Assembly (NCBI GenBank): GCA_030424705.1
Contig: JAUHWJ010000095.1
Span: 1 to 7,112, forward strand
Direction: 5' to 3'
Source: Alphaproteobacteria bacterium
GTDB taxonomy: Bacteria; Pseudomonadota; Alphaproteobacteria; Rhodobacterales; Rhodobacteraceae
DNA length: 7,112 nt
Of this stretch, positions 1-5,293 are shown piece after piece (position 1 is the first letter of the stretch; each line of letters opens with the position of its first letter). A model generated the notes under the pieces. That model saw nothing but the letters and a program-made list of their open reading frames with translations. It ran no database searches and was not told the origin of the DNA. The position numbers were made by a program, and so were the translations under genes.

Positions 1-779
1 TTCGCGTCGTCGTCGAGCGTCACGAGCCGCTTCGAGATGCGGACCTGCTCGGCATGGGTCAGCAGCGTCTCCCGCCGCTTCGGCTGCTTGATCTCCTCCG
101 CGCGGGCGAGCAGCGTCTCGACGTCGCCATAATCGGCGATGAGCTGCGCCGCCGTCTTGACGCCGATGCCGGGCGCGCCCGGCACGTTGTCCACGCTGTC
201 CCCCGCCAGCGCCTGAACGTCGACAACCTTCTCGGGCGGGACGCCGAACTTCTCTATCACCCCGTCCCGGTCGATCACCTCGTCCGGCTTGCCGGCGAGG
301 CCGGGCTTGAGGAGCCGGATGCGCGGCGCGACGAGCTGCATCAGGTCCTTGTCGGAGGAGACGATGGTGACGTCCGCGCCCGCCGCCGCGGCCTGCCGGG
401 CGTAGGTGGCGATCACGTCGTCCGCCTCGTAGCCCTCGATCTCGATGCAGGGGAGGTTGAAGGCGCGCGTCGCCTCCCGGATCATGCCGAATTGCGGGCG
501 GAGGTCTTCAGGCGGTTCGGGGCGGTGGGCCTTGTATTCGGGGTAGAAGTCGTTGCGGAAGGTCTTCGAGGAATAGTCGAAGATGACGGCCAGATGCGTC
601 GGCGCCTCCTCCCCCTTCAGCCCTTCCAGCATCTTGTGGAGCATGTTGCAGAAGCCGGACACGGCCCCGACCGGCGCGCCGTCCGACTTCCGCGTGAGCG
701 GCGGCAGGGCGTGATAGGCGCGAAAGATGAAGCCCGACCCGTCCACGAGGTAGAGGTGATCGTCTTTCGTGGGCGGCAT
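1..779 (-). CDS. polA: DNA polymerase I, N-terminal 5'-3' exonuclease part (cut by window edge)
   Basis: This is the first 259 residues of DNA polymerase I, the repair and Okazaki-fragment polymerase; the rest lies beyond base 1. The visible part is the FEN-type 5'-3' exonuclease domain, which removes RNA primers and flaps. Its metal-binding acids are all present: VDGSG (D13), FD at 67-68, GYEADD (E118, D120, D121), SSDKD (D143, D145) and GDSVDN (D194, D197). The helix-hairpin-helix DNA-binding stretch PGIGVKTAA (203-211) follows. The conserved YKAHRP motif is at 82-87. The start is the ATG at 779-777, with AGGAG (790-786) six bases upstream. It lies 49 nt downstream of the CDP-alcohol phosphatidyltransferase gene on the same strand and may share its transcript. 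The 3'-5' exonuclease and polymerase domains cannot be judged here. A stand-alone exonuclease is possible but unlikely, since the frame stays open to the edge. Confidence 0.95.
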   Translation of the reverse strand, partial: MPPTKDDHLYLVDGSGFIFRAYHALPPLTRKSDGAPVGAVSGFCNMLHKMLEGLKGEEAPTHLAVIFDYSSKTFRNDFYPEYKAHRPEPPEDLRPQFGMIREATRAFNLPCIEIEGYEADDVIATYARQAAAAGADVTIVSSDKDLMQLVAPRIRLLKPGLAGKPDEVIDRDGVIEKFGVPPEKVVDVQALAGDSVDNVPGAPGIGVKTAAQLIADYGDVETLLARAEEIKQPKRRETLLTHAEQVRISKRLVTLDDDA

Positions 780-828
780 GGGGGGCTCCTTCAGGCTCGG
801 CGGAGCATCGCCGAAGCGGCGGGATGGC

Positions 829-1437
829 TCAAGCGCCGAACACCCGCCAGGCCAGAACGGCCCGCGCCGCGCAGGTGAGAAGGCAGAGCGCTCCGAAGGC
901 CCAGGCGAGCGGGGCGAACCATTCCGGCAGGAGGCAGAGGAGGATGAAGAAGGCGATGGTCTCGCCCCCCTCCAGCAGGCCGGCGGAGTAGTAGAGCGTC
1001 TTCACTCCCTGCGCCTTGGTCTCCATCCCCCGCTTCTCCGCCAGCACGGCGAAAGCGAGGAAGCTCGCGCCGTTGGCGTAGAAGGCGGCGAGGAGGAAGG
1101 CGCCCGCCGCGCCGTTCGCCTCCACATCCGCCAGCACGAAGGCGAGTGGCACCGCGCCGTAAACGACGAAGTCTGAGAGGATGTCGAAAAAGCCGCCGAA
1201 GGCTGTCGGCTTCGAGGCGCGCGCGATGGCCCCGTCGAGCCCGTCCGCCACGCGGCCGAGGAGAAGCGGCGCGAGGGCGAGGAGCGGCTCCCCGAGCGCG
1301 ATCAGGAGCGCGGCGAGCAGGCCGAGGCCGAGGCCCGCCAGCGTCGCCGCGTTTGCTCCGACGCCCCATGAGGCGAGGCGCTTGCCCGCCCGGTTCAGCG
1401 GCGGGTCGATCAGGCGGCGGAGCGCGGCGTCGAACAT
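829..1437 (-). CDS. CDP-alcohol phosphatidyltransferase family membrane protein
   Basis: A 202-residue integral membrane enzyme that should transfer a phosphatidyl group from a CDP-linked lipid to an alcohol, or use a CDP-alcohol, in the inner membrane. The family signature is clear: D65-x2-D68-G69-x2-A72-R73-x7-G81-x3-D85-x3-D89, with the four metal-binding aspartates and the arginine intact. The spacer between AR and G has seven residues, where PgsA and Pss proteins I recall have eight. Hydrophobic segments lie at about 30-62, 91-104, 111-133, 160-170 and 174-198. The alcohol substrate cannot be told from sequence; it is neither a recognisable PgsA nor a typical PssA. The ATG at 1437 was chosen because the family N-terminus (about 30 residues before the first helix) fits. 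No good Shine-Dalgarno is visible, so the start is less certain. It precedes polA by 49 nt and is divergent from the Usp gene. Confidence 0.9.
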   Translation of the reverse strand: MFDAALRRLIDPPLNRAGKRLASWGVGANAATLAGLGLGLLAALLIALGEPLLALAPLLLGRVADGLDGAIARASKPTAFGGFFDILSDFVVYGAVPLAFVLADVEANGAAGAFLLAAFYANGASFLAFAVLAEKRGMETKAQGVKTLYYSAGLLEGGETIAFFILLCLLPEWFAPLAWAFGALCLLTCAARAVLAWRVFGA

Positions 1438-1618
1438 CGTCGCGATATGCGGCGCGACGCACGCAACGGCAAGGGCGCCGTCCCTCGCCAGAAAGGCGCA
1501 CACAAGAGTTTGACTCGCGCGCTGCGGGCGTAAACACTTTGTGACAATCGGGCCGACGAGAGGCCCGTGCGCGGCGCCGGCCCGGCGTTCCGCGCCAAAC
1601 AGGAAGGGGAACACCTCC
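1438..1618. promoter_or_regulatory. Divergent intergenic region with weak candidate promoters
   Basis: This 181-bp region separates the divergent CDP-alcohol phosphatidyltransferase and Usp genes, so it should carry promoters for both. For the plus strand, TTGACT at 1510-1515 is a good -35 match; the best -10 is AACACT at 1533-1538 (17-bp spacing, three of six consensus bases). For the minus strand, TTTACG followed after 16 bp by CAAACT gives an equally weak pair over about 1535-1508. The two overlap, so they would compete if both are real. A short inverted repeat TTGT-G-ACAA (1539-1547) lies just downstream of the plus-strand -10. These are eye matches only. Confidence 0.25.
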
Positions 1619-2056
1619 ATGACAGCCACGCTTGTCGTCGGTATCGACGGCGGGGGAACCGGCAACCGCGCCCTCGCCCATGCCCGCAAACTCGCAAAAC
1701 TGATCGGAGACTGCGAGATCGTCGTCGCCTTCGTGATCGAATGGTCGCCATTCAGCTTCCATTCGGCGGAGGAGAACGCCATCCGCCACAAGCGGCGGGA
1801 GGAGGAGATCTCCGCCGCCACGGCGCGGATCGTCGAGCCGGCGCTCGCGATGCTGCGGGAAGCCGGGTTCGCCGCGCGCGGCGTCGTCCGCCACGGCAAC
1901 GTCGCCGATTGCCTGAACGACATCGCGGTGGAGGAAGGGGCGGACCAGATCGTCGTCGCCCGCTCCTCCGACGGCGGCTTCGCCGCGCGCGTCTTCGGCT
2001 CCGTCACCGCGAGCCTCGTGATGACGGCCGCCGTTCCCGTCACCGTCGTCGGCTGA
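1619..2056 (+). CDS. Universal stress protein (UspA family), transporter-linked
   Basis: A 145-residue single-domain cytoplasmic Usp protein. The N-terminal beta strand with the conserved aspartate is at LVVGIDG (5-11, D10), the helix ALAHARKLA follows, and the C-terminal strand is VPVTVV (139-144). In ATP-binding Usp proteins the loop reads G-x2-G-x9-G-S/T. Here it is A114-x2-S117-x9-G127-S128, so both leading glycines are replaced while GSVTAS is kept; ATP binding may be weak or absent. I chose the ATG at 1619 because it puts the first strand at the usual place and has AGGAAGGGG at 1601-1609. An in-frame ATG at 1541 would add 26 residues with no family match. The symporter gene starts 10 nt after the stop, implying an operon. 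By analogy with TeaD, the Usp protein of the TeaABC ectoine transporter, it may modulate the transporter; that role is inference. Confidence 0.9.
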   Translation: MTATLVVGIDGGGTGNRALAHARKLAKLIGDCEIVVAFVIEWSPFSFHSAEENAIRHKRREEEISAATARIVEPALAMLREAGFAARGVVRHGNVADCLNDIAVEEGADQIVVARSSDGGFAARVFGSVTASLVMTAAVPVTVVG

Positions 2057-2060
2057 GGAG
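2055..2060 (+). promoter_or_regulatory. Ribosome binding site overlapping the Usp stop codon
   Basis: GAGGAG overlaps the last two bases of the Usp TGA stop and lies six bases before the symporter ATG at 2067. This arrangement favours translational coupling of the two genes. Confidence 0.75.
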
Positions 2061-2066
2061 AGAGCC

Positions 2067-3602
2067 ATGAGACAATTCCTTGTCGCCGCGCTCGCGGCGC
2101 TCTTCGCCCTTCCGGCCAGCGCGCAGGAGGGCGGAATCGACGCCGCCGTGAACGAGGCCTTCGCCTCCGCGACCGGATGGTTCGTCAACTTCATCTTCGC
2201 GCCGATCCCCGGAACGTCCTTCGCGTGGATCGTCGCCTGGCTCGTGATCGGCGCCTCGGTCTTCACGATCTACTTCGGTTTCGTCCAGTTCCGCGTCGTT
2301 GGCCATTCGCTCGCGCTCGTTTCCGGCAAGTATTCCGATCCGAAGGATGCCGGCGAGGTCAGTCACTTTCAGGCGCTGGCGACCGCGCTTTCCGGCACTG
2401 TCGGGCTCGGCAACATCGCGGGCGTCGCCGTCGCCGTCTCCATCGGCGGGGCGGGGGCGACGTTCTGGATGATCCTCGCCGGGCTCCTCGGCATGGCCTC
2501 CAAGTTCACGGAATGCACGCTCGGCGTGAAATACCGGAACGAGTACCCGGACGGCACGGTCTCCGGCGGCCCGATGTACTACATCACCAAGGGCTTCACG
2601 GAGCGCGGGCTGCCGGGGGGCAAGATCCTCGCCATCCTCTTCTCTGTATTCTGCGTTCTGGGTGCGCTCGGCGGCGGGAACATGTTTCAGGCCAATCAGG
2701 CGCATCAGCAGATCTCGGGCGTCGTCGGCGACTACCCCGGCTGGATCACCGGCCTGATCTTCGCCGCCATCGTCTTCATCGTCATCGTGGGCGGCATCAA
2801 GTCCATCGCCCGCGTAACGGAGAAGGTGGTTCCGTTCATGGGCGTTCTCTATGTCGGCGTCGCGCTCGTCATCATCCTGATGAATCTGGACATGGTGGGA
2901 ACCGCCTTCAGCCAGATTATCGACGGCGCCTTCACCGGCAACGGGATCGTGGGCGGCGCGGTCGGCGCGCTGATCCAGGGCTTCCGCCGCGCGGCCTTCT
3001 CCAACGAGGCCGGCGTCGGCTCCGCCGCCATCGCGCACTCGGCGGTGAAGACGAAGGAGCCGATCACGGAGGGCTTCGTCTCCCTGCTCGAACCCTTCAT
3101 CGACACGGTGGTGATCTGCACCATGACGGCGCTCGTCATCATCATCACCGGCCAGCTGATGACAGATCCGGCGACCGGGCTCTACATGATCGGGGATGAC
3201 GGCCGGGTGGTGACGGCGACGGGGGCGACCGGCGTCGGGCTCACCTCTGCGGCCTTCGGCTCGGTCTTCTCCTGGTTCCCCTATCTCCTCGTCGTCGCGG
3301 TGGTGCTCTTCGCCTTCTCCACGATGATCTCGTGGTCCTATTACGGGCTGAAGGCGTGGACCTACATGTTCGGGGAAGGGAAGGCGCAGGAGCTGACCTT
3401 CAAGGTGATTTTCTGCGTCTTCACGGTGATCGGCGCTGCGGCGAGCCTCGGCCCGGTGATCGACTTCTCCGACGCGATGATCTTCGCGATGGCCGTCGTG
3501 AACATCGTCGCGCTCTATCTGCTCATGCCCATCGTGAAGAGGGAGCTGGACAGCTATCTCTCCCGCCTCCGCTCAGGCGAAATCAAGCGCTTCAAGCCCT
3601 GA
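2067..3602 (+). CDS. Sodium:alanine/glycine symporter (AGCS family)
   Basis: A 511-residue inner-membrane transporter of the alanine-or-glycine:cation symporter family, which imports small neutral amino acids with Na+ (or H+). Family motifs in order: SGTVGLGNIAGVA (109-121), GGAGATFWM (127-135), SGGPMYY (166-172), the segment RAAFSNEAGVGSAAIAH (308-324), LEPFIDTVVICTMTALV (341-357) and STMISWSYYGLKAW (418-431). Many hydrophobic helices span 52-490. Residues 1-19 look like a cleavable signal peptide ending ALPASA before QEGG, which is unusual for a polytopic carrier. A polar stretch at about 364-388 (MTDPATGLYMIGDDG and following) may be an enlarged loop. The start ATG has GAGGAG six bases upstream, over the stop codon of the Usp gene. 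A strong terminator follows the stop. The family is certain; the substrate (alanine, glycine or another small amino acid) is not. Confidence 0.94.
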   Translation: MRQFLVAALAALFALPASAQEGGIDAAVNEAFASATGWFVNFIFAPIPGTSFAWIVAWLVIGASVFTIYFGFVQFRVVGHSLALVSGKYSDPKDAGEVSHFQALATALSGTVGLGNIAGVAVAVSIGGAGATFWMILAGLLGMASKFTECTLGVKYRNEYPDGTVSGGPMYYITKGFTERGLPGGKILAILFSVFCVLGALGGGNMFQANQAHQQISGVVGDYPGWITGLIFAAIVFIVIVGGIKSIARVTEKVVPFMGVLYVGVALVIILMNLDMVGTAFSQIIDGAFTGNGIVGGAVGALIQGFRRAAFSNEAGVGSAAIAHSAVKTKEPITEGFVSLLEPFIDTVVICTMTALVIIITGQLMTDPATGLYMIGDDGRVVTATGATGVGLTSAAFGSVFSWFPYLLVVAVVLFAFSTMISWSYYGLKAWTYMFGEGKAQELTFKVIFCVFTVIGAAASLGPVIDFSDAMIFAMAVVNIVALYLLMPIVKRELDSYLSRLRSGEIKRFKP

Positions 3603-3615
3603 AGAGAAGCGTCAG

Positions 3616-3646
3616 GGGCCGCCGGTTCGCCGGCGGCCCGTCTTTT
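3616..3646 (+). terminator. Rho-independent terminator of the Usp-symporter unit
   Basis: A perfect 10-bp GC stem (3616-3625 paired with 3630-3639) closes a TTCG loop and is followed by GTCTTTT (3640-3646). It begins 14 nt after the symporter stop. The T-run exists only on the plus-strand side, so it should end the symporter transcript rather than the convergent minus-strand gene ending at 3663. Confidence 0.88.
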
Positions 3647-3662
3647 GCCGTCGAAGGGCGGC

Positions 3663-3833
3663 TCAGCCCTGCTGCTGCCCCGGCCCAACCTCCTCGCGCG
3701 GCCAGTCCGAGGCCGGGAAGATGTCGCTGGCGAGGTCGATGCGGCGGGCGGGCACGGCGCCCTGCTGCGGCATCTCGGATTGCTGCTGCCTCTGCGCCTC
3801 CGGCATGCCGGAAGCGTCCTTATGGTCGTTCAT
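3663..3833 (-). CDS. Small hypothetical protein, 56 residues, glutamine-rich
   Basis: I do not recognise this protein. It is a 56-residue, soluble-looking polypeptide with nine glutamines clustered at 14-24 and 53-55. A more ordered-looking centre reads IDLASDIFP (32-40) then DWPREE (43-48). It has no cysteine, signal peptide or membrane segment. The main evidence that it is real is a strong Shine-Dalgarno, AAAGGAG (3849-3843), nine bases before the ATG, and GC-ending codons in the tryptophan-containing centre. The opposite strand and other frames give no better candidate here. It converges on the symporter gene, with the terminator between them, and lies 168 bp downstream of the zinc-finger gene on the same strand. 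It could be a lineage-specific small protein; a chance frame cannot be excluded. Confidence 0.6.
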   Translation of the reverse strand: MNDHKDASGMPEAQRQQQSEMPQQGAVPARRIDLASDIFPASDWPREEVGPGQQQG

Positions 3834-4001
3834 GGCCCCACACTCCTTTCACAGATCGGGCGCGCTACTAGTCAACACTGGCGCCTGACGCCAGCATGAT
3901 ACCCCAATAAAGGCGAAGATAGGGTGAAAACCTTCGCAGACGGTTCGTTTTCATGTCATGATTGCAAGAAGGCCGTGAGTATTCGCCTGAGGCGAACGCG
4001 C
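3834..4001. other. AT-richer intergenic gap with short inverted repeats
   Basis: No gene is supported here. By direct count 3901-3960 has 28 G+C of 60 bases (47%), clearly lower than its surroundings. Short inverted repeats are present: CTGGCG/CGCCAG around a 5-base loop (3878-3894), GCGAAG/CTTCGC (3913-3918 and 3932-3937), and TTCGCC/GGCGAA around TGA (3982-3996). The last lies just past the zinc-finger stop but lacks a T-run. The region probably holds the 3' end of the zinc-finger transcript and a promoter for the 56-residue gene. TATCAT (minus strand, 3900-3895) is a -10-like element without a convincing -35. Confidence 0.35.
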
Positions 4002-4181
4002 TCAGTGCCCTCCGGCGCCGTGCTTCAGCACGAAACGGCGGTCGCAATAGGGGCATTCGACCCAGCCCTTCGCGGCGTCGATGGAGAGCCAGACGCGCGG
4101 ATGGCCGAGCGCGCCCTCCCCCCCGTCGCACGCGACGCGGCGGGTTTCGACTTCGACCGTCTCGGGGGCGTCTATGGCCAT
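4002..4181 (-). CDS. Zinc-finger domain protein, CHCC type (NDUFS6-like)
   Basis: A 59-residue protein with the CHCC zinc-binding pattern: C18, H27, C43 and C46 (C-x8-H-x15-C-x2-C), within [13 protein letters not shown] and ECPYCDRRF. This matches the short zinc-finger family related to NDUFS6, the zinc-binding accessory subunit of respiratory complex I; alphaproteobacterial complex I, for example in Paracoccus, is known to carry such a homologue. Whether this copy acts in complex I is inference: no nuo gene is in the window. The ATG at 4181 has GGAAG (4192-4188) six bases upstream and leaves the usual short N-terminus. It starts 61 nt after the pssE stop on the same strand, so it may be read from the same transcript although the functions look unrelated. 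The length is normal for the bacterial family. Confidence 0.88.
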   Translation of the reverse strand: MAIDAPETVEVETRRVACDGGEGALGHPRVWLSIDAAKGWVECPYCDRRFVLKHGAGGH

Positions 4182-4242
4182 GTCCGGCTTCCGTTTCCTG
4201 CTGCGCCAAGCATGTAGGGGAGCCGCGGCGCGCGCGCAACAT

Positions 4243-4710
4243 TCATCCGATGAATTCCCGTATCCGGGCGATGAGCCTTGCGCGCCCCGGCCCCGGCGTC
4301 TCCTCCGCCGCCTCCAGCCCCTCAGCCGCGAGAAGGGCGGCGATGGCGGCCTCGTCCTCGGCCACATGAAGGCCCTTCATCGAGGCGACCTGCCGCGCCG
4401 TGGCCATCTGGTGGTCGTTCCGGTGCTCTCCCAGCGCGGCGCGGCGCGGCATGATGACGAGCGGCTTCCGCGCCCCGCGGGCGGAGAGGATCGTCCCGAT
4501 CCCCGCATGGGCGACGACGATCCGCGCCGCGGCGAAAGTCTCCGCGAACTCCGCCGGCGGCATGCCCGGCCGGTGGTCGAGATGCGCCCAGGCCCCCCCG
4601 CCCGGCCCGGTCTGCGCGATGACCGCCTCGTCGAGTCCGGCGGCGATCCGGTCCATTGCGTCGATCAGGCGGGGGAAGGCGAGCTGCGTGCCGACGGTGA
4701 CGAAGATCAT
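4243..4710 (-). CDS. pssE: PssE-like glycosyltransferase catalytic subunit (Alg13/GT28 C-terminal type)
   Basis: A 155-residue protein equal to the C-terminal, UDP-sugar-binding half of a GT-B glycosyltransferase (GT28, Alg13-like). It begins [16 protein letters not shown], the typical PssE/Alg13 start. It carries the nucleotide-sugar loop AHAGIGT (67-73), PLVIMPRR (83-90) and EHRNDHQ (95-101). In this family the protein works with a membrane-associated partner (PssD/Alg14) to add a sugar to a lipid-linked acceptor during exopolysaccharide synthesis; in Rhizobium the pair adds glucuronic acid. The sugar used here is unknown. The ATG at 4710 was chosen over an in-frame ATG at 4764 because the extra 18 residues have no family match and would overlap pssD. 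It starts seven nt after the pssD stop, with GAGG formed over that stop, so the two are probably translationally coupled. Confidence 0.88.
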   Translation of the reverse strand: MIFVTVGTQLAFPRLIDAMDRIAAGLDEAVIAQTGPGGGAWAHLDHRPGMPPAEFAETFAAARIVVAHAGIGTILSARGARKPLVIMPRRAALGEHRNDHQMATARQVASMKGLHVAEDEAAIAALLAAEGLEAAEETPGPGRARLIARIREFIG

Positions 4711-4717
4711 GGTCGCC

Positions 4718-5170
4718 TCACAGCACCGAGCCGGCGTAATCCGCGCCCTCGGCCTTCGCCACATGCTCCCACTGGCTCAGCCAGAGATGCGCGAAGCGCC
4801 GCGCGAGCCGGCCCGACATCGACATCTCCTCCGCATTCGCGACCGAATCGACCCAGATCGTCCGCGCCCCGACAAGCCGGCCGCAGGCGAGCGCGATCAC
4901 GCCCGGCAGCGCGCCGGTGGAGATGACGACATGCGGGCGGAAGCGGAGCACGCGCCACAGCAGCGCCGCGACCGTCCTCAGCACCGCGACCGGCTCGTTG
5001 CGGTTGCAATCGGGCGCAAAGCCGGCGGGCGCGGCGCCGTGGCTTTCCGCCAAGCCCCTCAGCGTGGTGACGTAGAAGACGGAGCCGCCCTCGAAGGCGG
5101 GGCGCAGCAGCATCAGTTGCTGCCAGTGCCCGCCGCCGCTGGCGACTGCAAGAATCCGCCGTTCGGTCAT
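4718..5170 (-). CDS. pssD: PssD-like glycosyltransferase partner (Alg14 type)
   Basis: A 150-residue protein of the Alg14/PssD family, the N-terminal half of a split GT-B glycosyltransferase that binds the acceptor and recruits the catalytic partner to the membrane. Visible family motifs: SGGGHWQQL (11-19, the glycine-rich acceptor loop with histidine), HVVISTGALPG (80-90) and WVDSVANAEEMSMSGR (106-121). No N-terminal membrane helix of the eukaryotic Alg14 kind is present; attachment may be through amphipathic surfaces. The start is well placed, with GGAGG (5181-5177) six bases upstream. Its stop is seven nt before pssE. It is divergent from manC across 123 bp, which links the pair to GDP-mannose supply and polysaccharide synthesis. 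The name pssD reflects family resemblance, not proof of a glucuronosyl activity. Confidence 0.88.
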   Translation of the reverse strand: MTERRILAVASGGGHWQQLMLLRPAFEGGSVFYVTTLRGLAESHGAAPAGFAPDCNRNEPVAVLRTVAALLWRVLRFRPHVVISTGALPGVIALACGRLVGARTIWVDSVANAEEMSMSGRLARRFAHLWLSQWEHVAKAEGADYAGSVL

Positions 5171-5293
5171 GCCGGCCCTCCGTTCCGGACTATCTTGTCG
5201 GCTCCAACGCTCCCGCCGGTCAAGCCGCTCCGCCTTGCCGCGGCGACGCAGGCGCCGTAGCGGGGAGCAGGGGGCATAGGCTCAGGGGCTCGC
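5171..5293. other. Divergent pssD-manC intergenic region
   Basis: This 123-bp GC-rich spacer must hold the start signals of both the pssDE and manC-manB units unless they are read from further away. I could not find a convincing sigma-70 promoter. The best plus-strand pair is TTGCCG (5235-5240) and TAGCGG (5258-5263), with 17-bp spacing but only two of six -10 matches. No clear operator-like dyad was seen. Confidence 0.3.

Noticed and set aside
54..878. Long plus-strand open frame opposite polA
   Set aside because: It lies wholly antisense to polA, whose catalytic motifs are intact; its arginine-rich, motif-free product is a by-product of high GC content.
1634..1660. GIDGGGTGNRA in the Usp protein resembles the ATP loop of BadF/N-acetylglucosamine kinases
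   Set aside because: The protein is only 145 residues and the rest (strand order, GSVTAS loop, C-terminal VPVTVV) fits the Usp fold, so the likeness is taken as chance.
791..2266. 491-codon minus-strand frame spanning several genes
   Set aside because: It crosses the CDP-alcohol gene in another frame and runs antisense to the Usp gene and the symporter start, with no family motif.
2040..3038. 332-codon minus-strand open frame opposite the symporter gene
   Set aside because: It reads as a low-complexity Asp/Glu/Arg/Gly-rich product with no domain and mirrors the codon bias of the real gene on the other strand.
3847..3875. Minus-strand TTGACT (3875-3870) with GTGAAA as a promoter for the 56-residue gene
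   Set aside because: The -10 would abut the Shine-Dalgarno, so the transcript would start within or after the ribosome binding site.
3982..3996. TTCGCC-TGA-GGCGAA hairpin as a terminator for the zinc-finger gene
   Set aside because: The stem is only six base pairs and no T-run follows on the minus strand.
5235..5263. TTGCCG-N17-TAGCGG as a manC promoter
   Set aside because: The -10 matches only two of six consensus bases in a GC-rich background, which is no better than chance.
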